From assembly GCA_963838835.1 (NCBI GenBank), contig CAWITA010000036.1, positions 128,140 to 192,139 of the forward strand: a DNA stretch of 64,000 bases, read 5' to 3'. The position numbers and the translations under genes were made by a program. The notes beneath the pieces are model-generated. The model was not told the origin of the DNA and made no database searches. It saw only the letters and a program-made list of their open reading frames with translations. Shown here piece by piece: positions 38,205 to 46,976 of this stretch. The stretch's first letter is position 1. Each line of letters starts with the position of its first letter. The DNA comes from Bog-473 sp963838835 (lineage in GTDB: Bacteria > Actinomycetota > Acidimicrobiia > Acidimicrobiales > RAAP-2).

Positions 38205-39421
38205 GGTCCATTTATTCGTTCAGCGCCCTGATCTGGAGTTTCGCGGGGCGCCAGTGTGTGGAGTGCGACCATCGGTGCGACGGGAGGACCGAGGTCTCGT
38301 CGAGGCCGAAGGGTCCAACAACCCGATCCTCAGCTTGACCAGGCATCCCGAGGACGATCCTGCCAGCCGTGGCCCTCAGCTTCCTCTACCGTGTGGTCCG
38401 CCGCGTCGCCGAGTTCGTGCGCACCCATCGGATGGATGATCTCGCCAAGGAGCCGAGATCCTCGTGCTCCGACACCAACTGGCGATCGTGCGCCGTCAGG
38501 CCTCACCACCCCATTCAGTTGGACCGACCGAGCACCGATCGCCGTCGTTCCACGGGAGCGCTGGGCGCCCTTCCTCGTCACCCCCGAGACGATCCTGCGC
38601 TGGCACCGAGCGCTCGTCGGTCGGTACTGGACCTACCCGCACCGACGACCGGGCGTCCCGCCCTCCCGGAGGAGACCGTCGACCTGATCGTCCGCCTCGC
38701 CCGGGAGAACCGGCGCTGGGGCTACCTGCGCATCGCCGGGGGGTTGAAGAAGCTCGGCGTCACGGTCTCCAAGGGCAGCGTCGCCAATATTCTGCGACGC
38801 CTTCGGCTTCCGCCAGCGCCACGGCGAGGGGGCCCCACCTGGGCCGAGTTCCTCCGCGCTCAGGCCAAGGGCATCGTCGCTACCGACTTCTTCACCGTCG
38901 ATACCGTGGTGCTCCGCCGCTACTACCTGCTGTTCGTGATCGAAGTGGAACGCCGCGTCGTCCACCTCCTCGGCGTCACCACCAACCCCAACGGCCCCTG
39001 GGTGACCCAAGTGGCCCGCAACTTCTGTACCAAGCTCAAGGATGCCGGCCGACGGGTGCGCTTCCTGATCCGTGACCGCGATACCAAATTCGCCACCGGC
39101 TTCCATAAGGCCTTCGCGTCGATCGGCGCCAAGACGGTGCTCACCCCAGTGCGTGCGCCGAACGCGAACGCCTTCGCCGAGCGTTCTGTGCGCACAGTCC
39201 GAAAGGACTGCCTCGACCACCTGCTCGTCGTCTCGGGGCATCACCTTGAGAGAGTCCTTGCCGAGTACGTCACGCACTACAATCGGAGACGACCGCATCG
39301 CAGCCTTGACCTCACGCTGCCCCGACTGACTGTGTCGTCGGGCCTGACCGTGAGCACCGGAGCGATCCGCCGTCGTGACCTCCTCGGCGGGCTCATCCAC
39401 GAGTACGAACTCGCCGCCTGA
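38199..39421 (+). mobile_element. IS481/IS3-like insertion sequence, right end not found
   Basis: The left end is taken as TGTAGGGTCCATTT at 38199-38212, because the same segment and about 110 further bases recur in inverted orientation at 42790-42917. A DDE integrase gene follows. No matching inverted end is seen directly downstream of the transposase, so the element may have lost its right end, or the two left ends may bound a larger rearranged unit. Confidence 0.6.
38369..39421 (+). CDS. DDE integrase-type transposase, frameshifted N terminus
   Basis: The catalytic rve domain is intact: IVATDFFTVDTV (first Asp), FLIRDRDTKFATGFHKAF (second Asp) and FAERSVRTVRKDCLDHLLVV (Glu), followed by YVTHYNRRRPHRSLD. 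Before it stands the helix-turn-helix-like ENRRWGYLRIAGGLKKLGVT. The N-terminal third uses three frames: RVAEFVRTHRMDDLAKE, then LVLRHQLAIVRRQ, then FLVTPETILRWHRALVGRYW, with shifts near 38455, 38510 and 38660. It belongs to the integrase group common in actinobacteria. With the broken N terminus it may be inactive unless the shifts are errors. Confidence 0.85.
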   Translation: MALSFLYRVVRRVAEFVRTHRMDDLAKEPRSSCSDTNWRSCAVRPHHPIQLDRPSTDRRRSTGALGALPRHPRDDPALAPSARRSVLDLPAPTTGRPALPEETVDLIVRLARENRRWGYLRIAGGLKKLGVTVSKGSVANILRRLRLPPAPRRGGPTWAEFLRAQAKGIVATDFFTVDTVVLRRYYLLFVIEVERRVVHLLGVTTNPNGPWVTQVARNFCTKLKDAGRRVRFLIRDRDTKFATGFHKAFASIGAKTVLTPVRAPNANAFAERSVRTVRKDCLDHLLVVSGHHLERVLAEYVTHYNRRRPHRSLDLTLPRLTVSSGLTVSTGAIRRRDLLGGLIHEYELAA

Positions 39422-40015
39422 CCGCTGTCGATCGCCGGTCGCTCACCGTAGGCGAGCGCCGAACTGGGCGCCGCTACTGCTCGGGACATTGGCGCGCCGC
39501 CCTCACCATAGATTCCCGTGCGCCGGCATGGCTCAGCGACGCGATCACTTCCTCCATGGCATGGTCCTTTCGTTGGACGGCTGATCAGCAGTCGGCTCTC
39601 CGTCGTCGACTGGTGCACGTTCCGCAGGGGTGTGACCATCCGGACATTCGAGAAGCAGGGGTCCGACTTCATGATCGGCCGCCGAGTTCCAGAACAGGGA
39701 TGCACGTGCGTCGGGAGGCTCGTCTGGTCGACGATCACTGTTGTGGAGTCGAACTCTCGCCCGCTCCGGTCCCACACTTCAGTCAAGCCAGAAGAACCGA
39801 CCCGACGCACCCTACGAAGGGCTTCCGCCGAATCGGTGGATGCCTGCAACCAACGCCAAATGTCACACCGTCCCGGTGCGGCGGACGGGGGCACCCCGGT
39901 AAAATGGCACGATGGCTCGTGGTGGGGCGAGATCCCTTGAGGCGAGGCGCTTATGGGTGGACCGGCGAGGCGAGCAAGATCAGCTCCGGGATACCGATTT
40001 TGAGGTCCGAGTCGC
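39422..40015. other. Stretch without a callable gene behind the transposase
   Basis: Both strands are open over long distances but show only Arg/Ser/Pro-rich sequence. Short pieces look coding-like, for example VKWHDGSWWGEIP just before 39940, and an Arg/Glu-rich frame after it, yet none forms a gene. It may be the decayed right part of the insertion sequence or of an older gene. Confidence 0.4.
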
Positions 40016-40564
40016 TCAGCAGCTGGACTGTAGGACGAGAGCCTTCACCAGGGCGCCCCACTCGTAGATGATGCCGTGCACCCAGTCGCAGGGGCCCGAG
40101 GGCGCGACGCCGACCTCGATCACACGTCCGGGGTAGCAACGCCCGATCCGCAAGCGGGCTCTCGTGGCCTGTGTGGTGCGCATGACCACGATGACTTGGT
40201 GCCAGTCACGGAGGGTTGCCATGTGGGCGATCCAGCGCGCCTCGCCCTGGGTCGAGTCCGGGTGAGGTGTGAAGCACAGGACGCGTTCAGTGGGAAGGTG
40301 GGCGATGGAATGACCACACGACGCGGTTGGAGTCACTGAGAAGGCGATCGTCGGTGCATAGCCTTCCTTCGCTAGTTCGATGGCTTTCGCGCCAGCGCCT
40401 TGGGTCCCCCCCAGAACCACGATCGCATCCGATCGGGCCGGAGCGTTGAGATCGGGGAACACGAACAGACGTAGCGTCGACGCACAAAACAGCAGCACCA
40501 TAGCGAGCACAACGACAGCGGTGATACGCGCCCGCCTAGCTTTGAATCTCGCCATTGGCGACAT
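40016..40564 (-). CDS. YdcF/ElyC-like (DUF218) membrane-anchored protein
   Basis: A 182-residue protein with one N-terminal helix (ITAVVVLAMVLLFCASTLRL) followed by the DUF218 fold: RSDAIVVLGGTQGAGAKAIE, VLCFTPHPDSTQGEARWI and WHQVIVVMRTTQATRARLRI. The conserved acidic Glu in TQGEA and the VVM...R motif are present. Relatives act in envelope polysaccharide or undecaprenyl-phosphate handling. It lies next to a broken glycosyltransferase, so both may belong to a cell-envelope locus. Confidence 0.8.
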   Translation of the reverse strand: MSPMARFKARRARITAVVVLAMVLLFCASTLRLFVFPDLNAPARSDAIVVLGGTQGAGAKAIELAKEGYAPTIAFSVTPTASCGHSIAHLPTERVLCFTPHPDSTQGEARWIAHMATLRDWHQVIVVMRTTQATRARLRIGRCYPGRVIEVGVAPSGPCDWVHGIIYEWGALVKALVLQSSC

Positions 40565-40657
40565 TGTGGCAGCCCGTCGATCGGACCCACTGTCGTCTGT
40601 CTACCTAGAACCCTGAAACGGGCTCCTTGGGCCTCGTTCGTGCATCCCGACCCGGCG

Positions 40658-41365
40658 TTATACAGGCGGATGGGAACCTTTGGCCTTTGCCGCGGCACCA
40701 CCGGTGATCTTGCTGCCCTTCGGATGGCCCGTCGGCACAGATACCGTCTGTCCATACGCAGCAACTAGCCGTGGGTACCGCTCGGGGGTGCCATCAGGCA
40801 GCCGGAGGCGCCAGACCTGTCGCAAAAACTGAGCCCCTTCGTGCCACCCTGCCTTGGATCCTCCGTTCCGCCGCGCCGCGAACTCGTACGCAATCTTTCG
40901 GACCTCGTCCCAGTGCCCCCTTATCAGCACCTCCAACAGGATCTTGAAGCCTTCAGGAGCCAGGGCCGTGTCCGTGATCACGCCCTGCCCGAGGGAGAAG
41001 AACCCGCTGAGCGGGTCCTGTACTCGCTGGGTGGGCGGGAAGAGGCTCCGCACGACGAGGCGCGAAGCCTGCGACACCGTCCGACGGTAGGGACCGGCAA
41101 GGCCGGCTGCACGCGCAGCGTCCAGGTACCGCGAACCCACGGCGATGGAGCACGCACCGGTGAGCACTGAGGACGCGGGACGACTTCTGGGGGGTGCTGC
41201 AAATCACCGTCCATGACCACGATCGTGCTCCCCTCCGCGGCAGCGAACCCCCGACAACCGCACGCGCCAATCCGCCCCGGTGTTCTCCGGGAGCGCGACG
41301 CACGAGTTGGACAAAGGAGGATTCACGACATAGGGCTTGGATCCGATCCGGTGTTTCGTCGATCG
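40658..41365 (-). pseudogene. Glycosyltransferase family 2 (polyprenyl-phosphate type), N terminus lost
   Basis: The remaining part has TPDRIQALCRESSFVQLVRR, GGLARAVV, FAAAEGSTIVVMDGDLQHPP with the DxD-like metal site, AVGSRYLDAARAAGL and VQDPLSGFFSL. This is the pattern of dolichyl/polyprenyl-phosphate sugar transferases. The first 60-80 residues are missing: at about 41365 the sequence turns into a copy of the membrane gene found intact at 54106. Frame changes lie near 41255 and 41175. The C-terminal 165 residues are clean. Confidence 0.7.
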
Positions 41366-41810
41366 GCGAGGCGGCGTTCCCGTCCACCAAGGGCTATGTG
41401 CACTTTCGGCTCAGTGACTATTCCAAGCTGACCATTATTGGCGTCATCATCGCCTGCGTGGCGTGGCCCATCGTGACTCGTATCTCGTCTGCCCCAAGGT
41501 GGCTTTTTTTCAGACTGGCCATCGGTAACGCTCGTCCTGTCCTTCCCGACCTCTACATTTTGAAGCAGGCCAACCCGCAAAGGCGGTGGCAGTGCTGATG
41601 TGCATGCACCCGGCAATCGCCCTAGTGACCTATAACTCGCTGGTCCACTTGGCCCCGGTGCGAGCTCGGCGACGGCACAGGGAGGGACGGGTTCCTAGGG
41701 GGAACCCGTCATCGCCGAGTTGAGGCTATGACCTGCGGCTCCGAGGTCGCTCAAATTTCCCAAACCGAGTGTTCCTGCTGAGGGTGCCGGGGCCGTACTG
41801 GGTAGAAGGA
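41358..41810 (+). pseudogene. Damaged copy of the DUF6069-like membrane gene and its 3' flank
   Basis: From IGEAAFPSTKGYVHFRLSDY to PDLYILKQ the translation follows the protein of 54106-54609 almost residue by residue (IGQAAFPSTKGYVHFRFSDY there). The first 45 residues are missing. After FFRLAI and after LKQ the frame is lost. The match continues past the stop into the flank (CGAGTTGAGGC...), up to about 41810. It is a duplicated and decayed segment that joins the truncated glycosyltransferase head to head. Confidence 0.8.
41687..41709. terminator. Hairpin in the flank of the damaged gene copy
   Basis: ACGGGTTCC and GGAACCCGT form a perfect 9-base stem with the loop TAGGG. No T-run follows, so a classical Rho-independent terminator is not proven. 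The intact copy near 54600 lacks this hairpin at the same place. Confidence 0.4.
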
Positions 41811-41999
41811 TTCAGCTGACCTGTCCGGGCACCAGTGGGGACCCGCGAATTTAGAACCGCGGCTTGCGCTCGCCCCTCAGTGCATAGTTAGGCTCGATCC
41901 GTGCCAGAGCCAGCCATATGGCTCCATGAACGCCCCCTTCAGCCAGCTCCTACCCCAGGGCGGCCCGCTCCCGTGGCTTCCGTTTCCCTAGATGCCTGA

Positions 42000-42416
42000 G
42001 TGAGCCCGAGCGCATCCGTGATCACGCGGTGGGTTTGGGTCGTCATGATGATCGGCATCAGCATCGAGTTCGGACTCGGTGTGGCCTGCTTGGTGCTCAT
42101 CCCGATCAGACGACCTGATCAGTGGCTGCCTCCGCAGAGCGGGGGTGTGTACATCGCCCACGCTGTTCTCGGGGGGCTGCTGGCGATCGGGGCGCTCGCC
42201 ATCCTCATTACGGTTCTCGGTGGGTCGAGGTTCGTGCGCCTCGGCGCCCAGATCGGCCTCGTCGGCCTCATCCTTGGCGCTGGAGGCGGGATGCTGTCCG
42301 TGTCGCACTCTTGGAGGCTCACTGGCATGGGGTTGATGTTCGTCGGGGCAGTCCTCGCCTTCTTCGGATATGTCATTCCCCTCGCTGATGTCCCGGTGCA
42401 GGAACCGCCGGGATGA
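42000..42416 (+). CDS. Four-helix membrane protein of unknown function
   Basis: A 138-residue GTG-started protein with four helices: VWVVMMIGISIEFGLGVACL, GVYIAHAVLGGLLAIGALAI, GAQIGLVGLILGAGGGMLSV and GMGLMFVGAVLAFFGYVIPL. The His in YIAHAV and the two in SVSHSW could be of interest, but no family is recognised. The stop overlaps a following small frame by ATGA. Confidence 0.6.
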   Translation: MSPSASVITRWVWVVMMIGISIEFGLGVACLVLIPIRRPDQWLPPQSGGVYIAHAVLGGLLAIGALAILITVLGGSRFVRLGAQIGLVGLILGAGGGMLSVSHSWRLTGMGLMFVGAVLAFFGYVIPLADVPVQEPPG

Positions 42417-42604
42417 CTTCTCAGGACCCAAGCCCACCTCGACGACACGCTCTTGAAGTTGTCCCGGTGATCGGGCGCCTCCGGATCATCTTTCGCGCGA
42501 CCCAGGCTGACTCGTCTCCCTACGGAGCAGCGAAACCATCGAACGGCGTCCCTCTCGGATGGTTGACACCAGTAGAAGTCGAGGACATCGACGAGGGCGT
42601 TTAA
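42413..42604 (+). CDS. Small hypothetical protein (doubtful)
   Basis: A 63-residue frame whose ATG overlaps the previous stop (ATGA). It reads HALEVVPVIGRLRIIFRATQ and GVPLGWLTPVEVEDIDEGV. The overlap favours translation, but the composition is ordinary and no family is recognised. Confidence 0.35.
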   Translation: MTSQDPSPPRRHALEVVPVIGRLRIIFRATQADSSPYGAAKPSNGVPLGWLTPVEVEDIDEGV

Positions 42605-42789
42605 CAAGCGTGGTGGCGGCTAGAAGCACGACGACCCAGGCCGTTGTCCCCACGCCACGAAAGCGTATGCCTGAAGCTGGCCCAAGTAGGTTCGAAGCGG
42701 GGAAGAGAGGGGCGCCGTCCGCGGGAAATCGCCTGCCTGTTGGGTCCAAATACTCGATGTGCCGATTGACCTGCGGCTTCTTGGGAAGA

Positions 42790-42917
42790 CGGGCGCTAGT
42801 ACCTGAGGTAGACTCGACGAGACCCAGATCCTCTTGTCTCACCGATCGTCGTACCCCACCCACGGACGCCTGTGAAGCCCCAGGTCAGGGCTCTGCATGA
42901 GCAAATGGACCCTACAG
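42790..42917 (-). repeat. Inverted copy of the left end of the insertion sequence
   Basis: On the minus strand, from 42917, the sequence starts CCTGTAGGGTCCATTT and keeps matching 38198-38318 with scattered differences for about 120 bases, up to the shared GGTCTCGTCGAG. Both copies also translate alike (EDRGLVE against EDLGLVE). No transposase follows this copy. Confidence 0.75.
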
Positions 42918-43126
42918 GTCAGTGCAGTGCACCTAATTGCGCACCCGATAAGCGTGTAGCAGAGCCAGCTCGATCGGGCTGTTGCCAATACTTCGAATCA
43001 CTCAAGTTTCGATCGCATCACTAGGTCGGGATTCGGAGACGCTTTTCGCACATTCTGATGCCCAACAACGCGGTCTCTTCGTGCACCCTTCCAGGACGGT
43101 TGGGGAGGAGCCGGCGGCAGCGGCCT

Positions 43127-43520
43127 CTACCTCGAAGTCCCGCCGGACGTGACGACCGGCTGGGTCGAGGTGGTGGACGGCGGGCTGGTCGTCGGCGTCG
43201 TTGTAGGCGCACTCGTCGGAGGCGTAGTCGCCGGCGTAGTGGTTGCGCCGGAGCTCGACCCGCCGAGTGAGGGGGCGGTCGTCGCGCGGTGTCGGAGTCG
43301 TCGTCGTCGAGACCTGATCCGGTGTCCCAGGCTGAGTGGTGGTGGTCACCGTGGAGGGTGTCTTCGTTCCGGTGGATCCGCCCGGGTGCTCCCTGGCGAC
43401 AACGACCCCAATGAAGGCCGTGGCACCGCCGGCAACGACGATAACGGCCCTCGTGAGCCCCTTGACGCGGGCTTGCGCGCGAGCCCTGGCAGGCGGCGAG
43501 TACTGGTTGCGGCCTCTCAC
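43127..43520 (-). CDS. Small membrane-anchored protein with Ser/Thr/Pro tail
   Basis: GTG 43520 starts an Arg-rich head (RGRNQYSPPARARAQARVKG), then one helix (RAVIVVAGGATAFIGVVVAR) and a tail with STVTTTTQPGTPDQVSTTTT. After a frameshift near 43285 the tail continues SLGGSSSGATTTPATTPPTS and ends at the TAG of 43127. The layout is the same as the protein at 45682: inside-positive head, one helix, outside tail containing SGATT. It is divergent from the response regulator gene, with about 170 bases between. Confidence 0.55.
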
Positions 43521-43690
43521 GGCTACAGGATGATGAGGTGCACACGGCCCTGTGAACGGTCAATCGAGTGGATCACGGCCCAGCCAGCGTACGGAGTGAA
43601 CCTGAAGAAACGATGACAAGGGCCGAGCGCATGCCGGGCGGTAGAACCCCTAGCCTTGAAGCCCATGTCACACCTCGGTTCGCCCGATCA

Positions 43691-44359
43691 ATGAGAGTTT
43701 TGGTGGCGGAGGACGATCCGGCGTTGCGGTCCGTCCTCGAGCGTGGCCTGAAGGAGAACGGCTACGTCGTCGATGCGGTCGCCGACGGCGCGGCGGCGCT
43801 CCGACACCTTCGTGCGTACGACTACGACGTGGCGGTGCTCGACTGGCGCATGCCGGAGCGCACGGGGATCGAGGTCGTTGCGGAAGCGAGGGACCGCGGC
43901 GACCGCACACCGATCCTCATGCTCACTGCCCGCGACGCTCCGTCGGACCGCGTCGCGGGCCTCAACGGAGGCGCCGACGACTACCTGGTCAAGCCGTTCG
44001 ACTTCAACGAGCTGGTTGCCCGTGTCCATGCCCTGCAACGCCGCCCTCCGCTCGCGGCGGGACCGGTGCTGGAGTGCGCCGACCTCCGGTTCGATCCGGC
44101 CACCCGGGAGGTCACCGTGTCGGGGGATCCGGTCGCCTTGACGGCAATCGAGTCGTCTCTGGTCGAGCTCCTGCTTCGCAGGTCCCCGAGCGTTTTGACA
44201 CGGCGCATGATCGCCACCCAGGTCTGGGACGACGAGGCCGATGCCGTCGGATCCAACACCATTGAAGTCCACGTCGGCCGGGTGCGCGCCAAGTTGGGCG
44301 GGAGCAGGGCGCGCATCGAGACCGTGCGCGGCATCGGGTACCGGATGGTCGAGACGTGA
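43691..44359 (+). CDS. OmpR-family response regulator
   Basis: An intact 222-residue regulator. The receiver has EDD, the phospho-acceptor Asp51 in VLDWRMP, MLTARD and Lys101 in VKPFDF. The DNA-binding domain has LTAIESSLVELLLRRSPSVL and the wing SNTIEVHVGRVRAKLGG. ATG 43691 starts the receiver directly. It is coupled to the kinase by a GTGA overlap and likely controls the operon that follows and perhaps the divergent gene at 43520. Confidence 0.9.
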   Translation: MRVLVAEDDPALRSVLERGLKENGYVVDAVADGAAALRHLRAYDYDVAVLDWRMPERTGIEVVAEARDRGDRTPILMLTARDAPSDRVAGLNGGADDYLVKPFDFNELVARVHALQRRPPLAAGPVLECADLRFDPATREVTVSGDPVALTAIESSLVELLLRRSPSVLTRRMIATQVWDDEADAVGSNTIEVHVGRVRAKLGGSRARIETVRGIGYRMVET

Positions 44360-45631
44360 AGACGAGCAGGGGCCACCGGCGGCATGCGGTGCGCGTCGCC
44401 GCGGTCGCCACGCTGATCGTCATGGTGTTCTACGTCGTCGCCGCCGTCGTCTTGAACCTGATCGTCACCAACCACCTCATCAACACGACCGACAATCGCC
44501 TCGCCGATCGGCTCGAGGACGCCCGGCAGCAGACGCTGGCGCTCCCGCGATCGAGCGCGCCGGACGAGGACACGAACCTTGACGATGCACCGGTGTTCCT
44601 GTGGTCGATCGCGCCCTCCGGGACCGTCACCGCCTTGACCGCGACGGCGCCGCCCTTGCCCGCACGTCACTGGGGACCGGGCCCGGTCACGCTTGACATC
44701 GGCGGCTCAGCCTTCCGGTTCGACACGTTGCGGGTGCACGATGCCGTGCTGGTGGCCGCTCAGAGCACGGCCGCGACGTCGAACGTCCAGTCGGCGCTTC
44801 TGGTCGCCGAGCTCGTCTTCGGCGTGATCCTGGCCGTCGCCGTGTTCGCCGGTGCGACGGTGGTGGGTCTGCGGGCTTCCGCACCGTCGGAGCTCGTCCG
44901 TCGCCGGCAGGCCGAATTCACCGCCGATGCCTCGCATGAGCTGCGCACCCCCATTTCGGTCATCGAGGCCGAGGTGGGCCTGGCGCTCGACCGGCCCCGC
45001 GATCCTGGCCGCCTACCGGGAGGTGCTCGAACGGGTGGGCCGCGAGAGCGCCCGGCTGCGCCGGATCGTAGAAGACCTGCTCTGGCTGGCCCGGGCAGAC
45101 AGTGAGCAAACACGGCCAGACGACGCCGACCTCGCAGACGTCGGCGAGGTGGTCGAGAGGTGTGTGGAGCGATTCGCTGCACTGGCGGTGGCGCACGGGG
45201 TCGACCTTTCCATGCAGCGAGTCGGCAACGGGCCCTTCACGGTGCAGGCGCAGCCGGACCTCGTCGACCGCTTGGCGGGGGTCCTCATTGACAACGCCTG
45301 CAAATTCGCGGGCGAAGGGGGCCGCGTCGAGGTCAGCGTCCGCGACTGGGGCACCCGGGTGGATCTGCGCGTCGACGACTCCGGCCCCGGGATCCCCGAA
45401 GACCAGCGCGACGCCGTGTTCGACCGGTTCCACCGGGCCACCGACAAGGTGGCAGGCACCGGCCTCGGTCTCGCCATCGCCGACTCCGTCGTCCGCTCCA
45501 CCCAGGGCCAGTGGGCGATCGGGGTCGCCGACCTGGGAGGCGCTCGCTTGGAGGTCTCGTGGCGAAAGGTTCCGGCGCGCAAGGGAAGGCCCAACGAGAC
45601 CGCTGAAACTCTTAGCGAATCCTTAGCCTGA
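44356..45631 (+). CDS. Sensor histidine kinase, one frameshift
   Basis: Two membrane helices (VATLIVMVFYVVAAVVLNLI, LLVAELVFGVILAVAVFAGA) flank a sensor region of about 90 residues. Then come the H box FTADASHELRTPISVIEAEV with His194, the N box IDNACKFA, G1 VDDSGPGIP, the F box FDRFHRATD and G2 GTGLGLAIA. A shift near 45000 joins the two frames. The sensor region has no recognised domain. The signal could be redox state or cell-wall stress, judged only from the operon content. Confidence 0.88.
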
Positions 45632-45681
45632 GCCCCTCGCCCTTCATGTGGGCGTCAGGGTGCGTCCGTACCCTGCTCCAC

Positions 45682-46008
45682 ATGGCACCTCTTCGGCAGG
45701 CCAGCCCGGCGCAGCGGCGTCATGCGGCGTCCCTGCGCCGCGACGGTGCGCTGAACCGGCTGTCCAGCATCACGGCGGCCATCGCCGTCGCCACCATCGC
45801 CGCGGTCGGGGCACTCGGCGTCTACGTCGCCAAGGCCCTGCCGGGACACCACGCCGGCGCCAGCACCGGGGCGACCACCGCCACCGTGCCCTCGGGCAAC
45901 AGCGGCCAGGGCACAGGCGCCTCGGGTTCCCCGAACTCACTCAACCCGCCGTCGACCCCGCCACAGGCTGCCTCGGCGCCCCCGCCGGTCACCAGCGGAT
46001 CGAGTTGA
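45682..46008 (+). CDS. Small membrane-anchored protein with Ser/Thr/Pro tail
   Basis: A 108-residue protein: basic head (QRRHAASLRRDGALNR), one helix (TAAIAVATIAAVGALGVYVA), then a tail that reads HHAGASTGATTATVPSGNSG and ends in Pro/Ala/Ser-rich sequence. The S-T-G-A-T-T piece resembles the core of the ApbE flavinylation motif (S/T-G-A-S/T), though the Asp usually found upstream is missing. The next gene, overlapping by one base, encodes ApbE. It may be a carrier of covalent FMN or simply a short linker protein; the second is the safer reading. Confidence 0.65.
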   Translation: MAPLRQASPAQRRHAASLRRDGALNRLSSITAAIAVATIAAVGALGVYVAKALPGHHAGASTGATTATVPSGNSGQGTGASGSPNSLNPPSTPPQAASAPPPVTSGSS

Positions 46009-46976
46009 TGGTCGAGGCCTACGCTCCTGCCGACCGCCAACACGTCTACCGGACCCGCGCCCTCGGCACCGTCGCGGAGCTCGTCACCGACGCCAGTGCA
46101 TTGTTCGAGGCGTCGGAAATGCTCGACCTGGAGCTCGAGCGCATCGACCGCGTCGCCAGCCGGTTCCGCAGCGACTCGGACCTGAGCCGGCTCAACGCCA
46201 GCGCAGGTTCTGAGGTCGTGGTCGGTCACGATCTGTTCGAGGCGATCGACGTCGCGCTCGCCATGGCCGCGGCGACCGATGGGCTGGTCGACCCCACCGT
46301 CGGTGCGGCCATGAACCGTCCTGGGTTACGACCGCGATTTCTCCGACGTCCTTCCCGGCGTCGACGGCGAACTTCCGCTTGAGCGAGCCGTGCCCGGGTG
46401 GCGCTCCATCTCGGTCGACCGGGGCCGACGGGTCCGTCCGTCTCCCGGCGCACACCACGCTCGACCTCGGCGCGACAGCCAAGGCGCTGGCGGCGGACCG
46501 GGCGGCGGCGACCATCCACAGCCGGCTCGGGTGTGGCGTGCTGGTCTCGCTCGGTGGCGATGCATCGGCGGCGGGCCCGGCGCCCGACGGCGGGTTCGTC
46601 ATCGGCATCGCCGATACCTGCACCTCCCCCGCCCCGGCCGAGGCGATCGCCATCTCGTCGGGCGGCCTCGCCTCGTCGGGCATCGGCGTCCGCCAGTGGA
46701 GACTGGGAGCGCACCAGGTTCATCACATCGTGGACCCGGCCACCGGTCTGCCTGCGGCCCCCTGCTGGCGGACGGTCTCGACGACGGCGGCGAACTGCGT
46801 GCAGGCGAACGCCGCGTCGACGGCAGCGATCGTGCTCGGAGAGCGTGCCGTCGCCTGGCTGGAGGGCCACGGGCTCCCGGCGCGGCTGGTACGGCTCGAC
46901 GGGACGGTCGTCTACACCGAAGGCTGGCCGATCCCCGAAGCCGGTGCTGCCCGTGCCGGAGCTGAGCACCCGATGA
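46008..46976 (+). CDS. apbE: ApbE-type FAD:protein FMN transferase, frameshifted
   Basis: Segments of the ApbE family (PF02424) are LELERIDRVASRFRSDSDLS, ATDGLVDPTVG, TLDLGATAKALAADRAAATI, VSLGGD, GVRQWRLGAHQVHHIVDPAT and VQANAASTAAIVLGE. ApbE transfers FMN from FAD onto Thr or Ser of exported proteins. The frame changes near 46310, 46435 and 46935. The end PVLPVPELSTR with stop at 46976 overlaps the next ATG by ATGA, which supports this C terminus. No lipoprotein signal is visible; MVEAYAPADRQHVYRTRALG starts the protein directly. Confidence 0.82.

Noticed and set aside
39277..39894. 205-residue minus-strand frame behind the transposase
   Set aside because: It overlaps the transposase end, is Arg/Ser-rich and has no recognisable motif.
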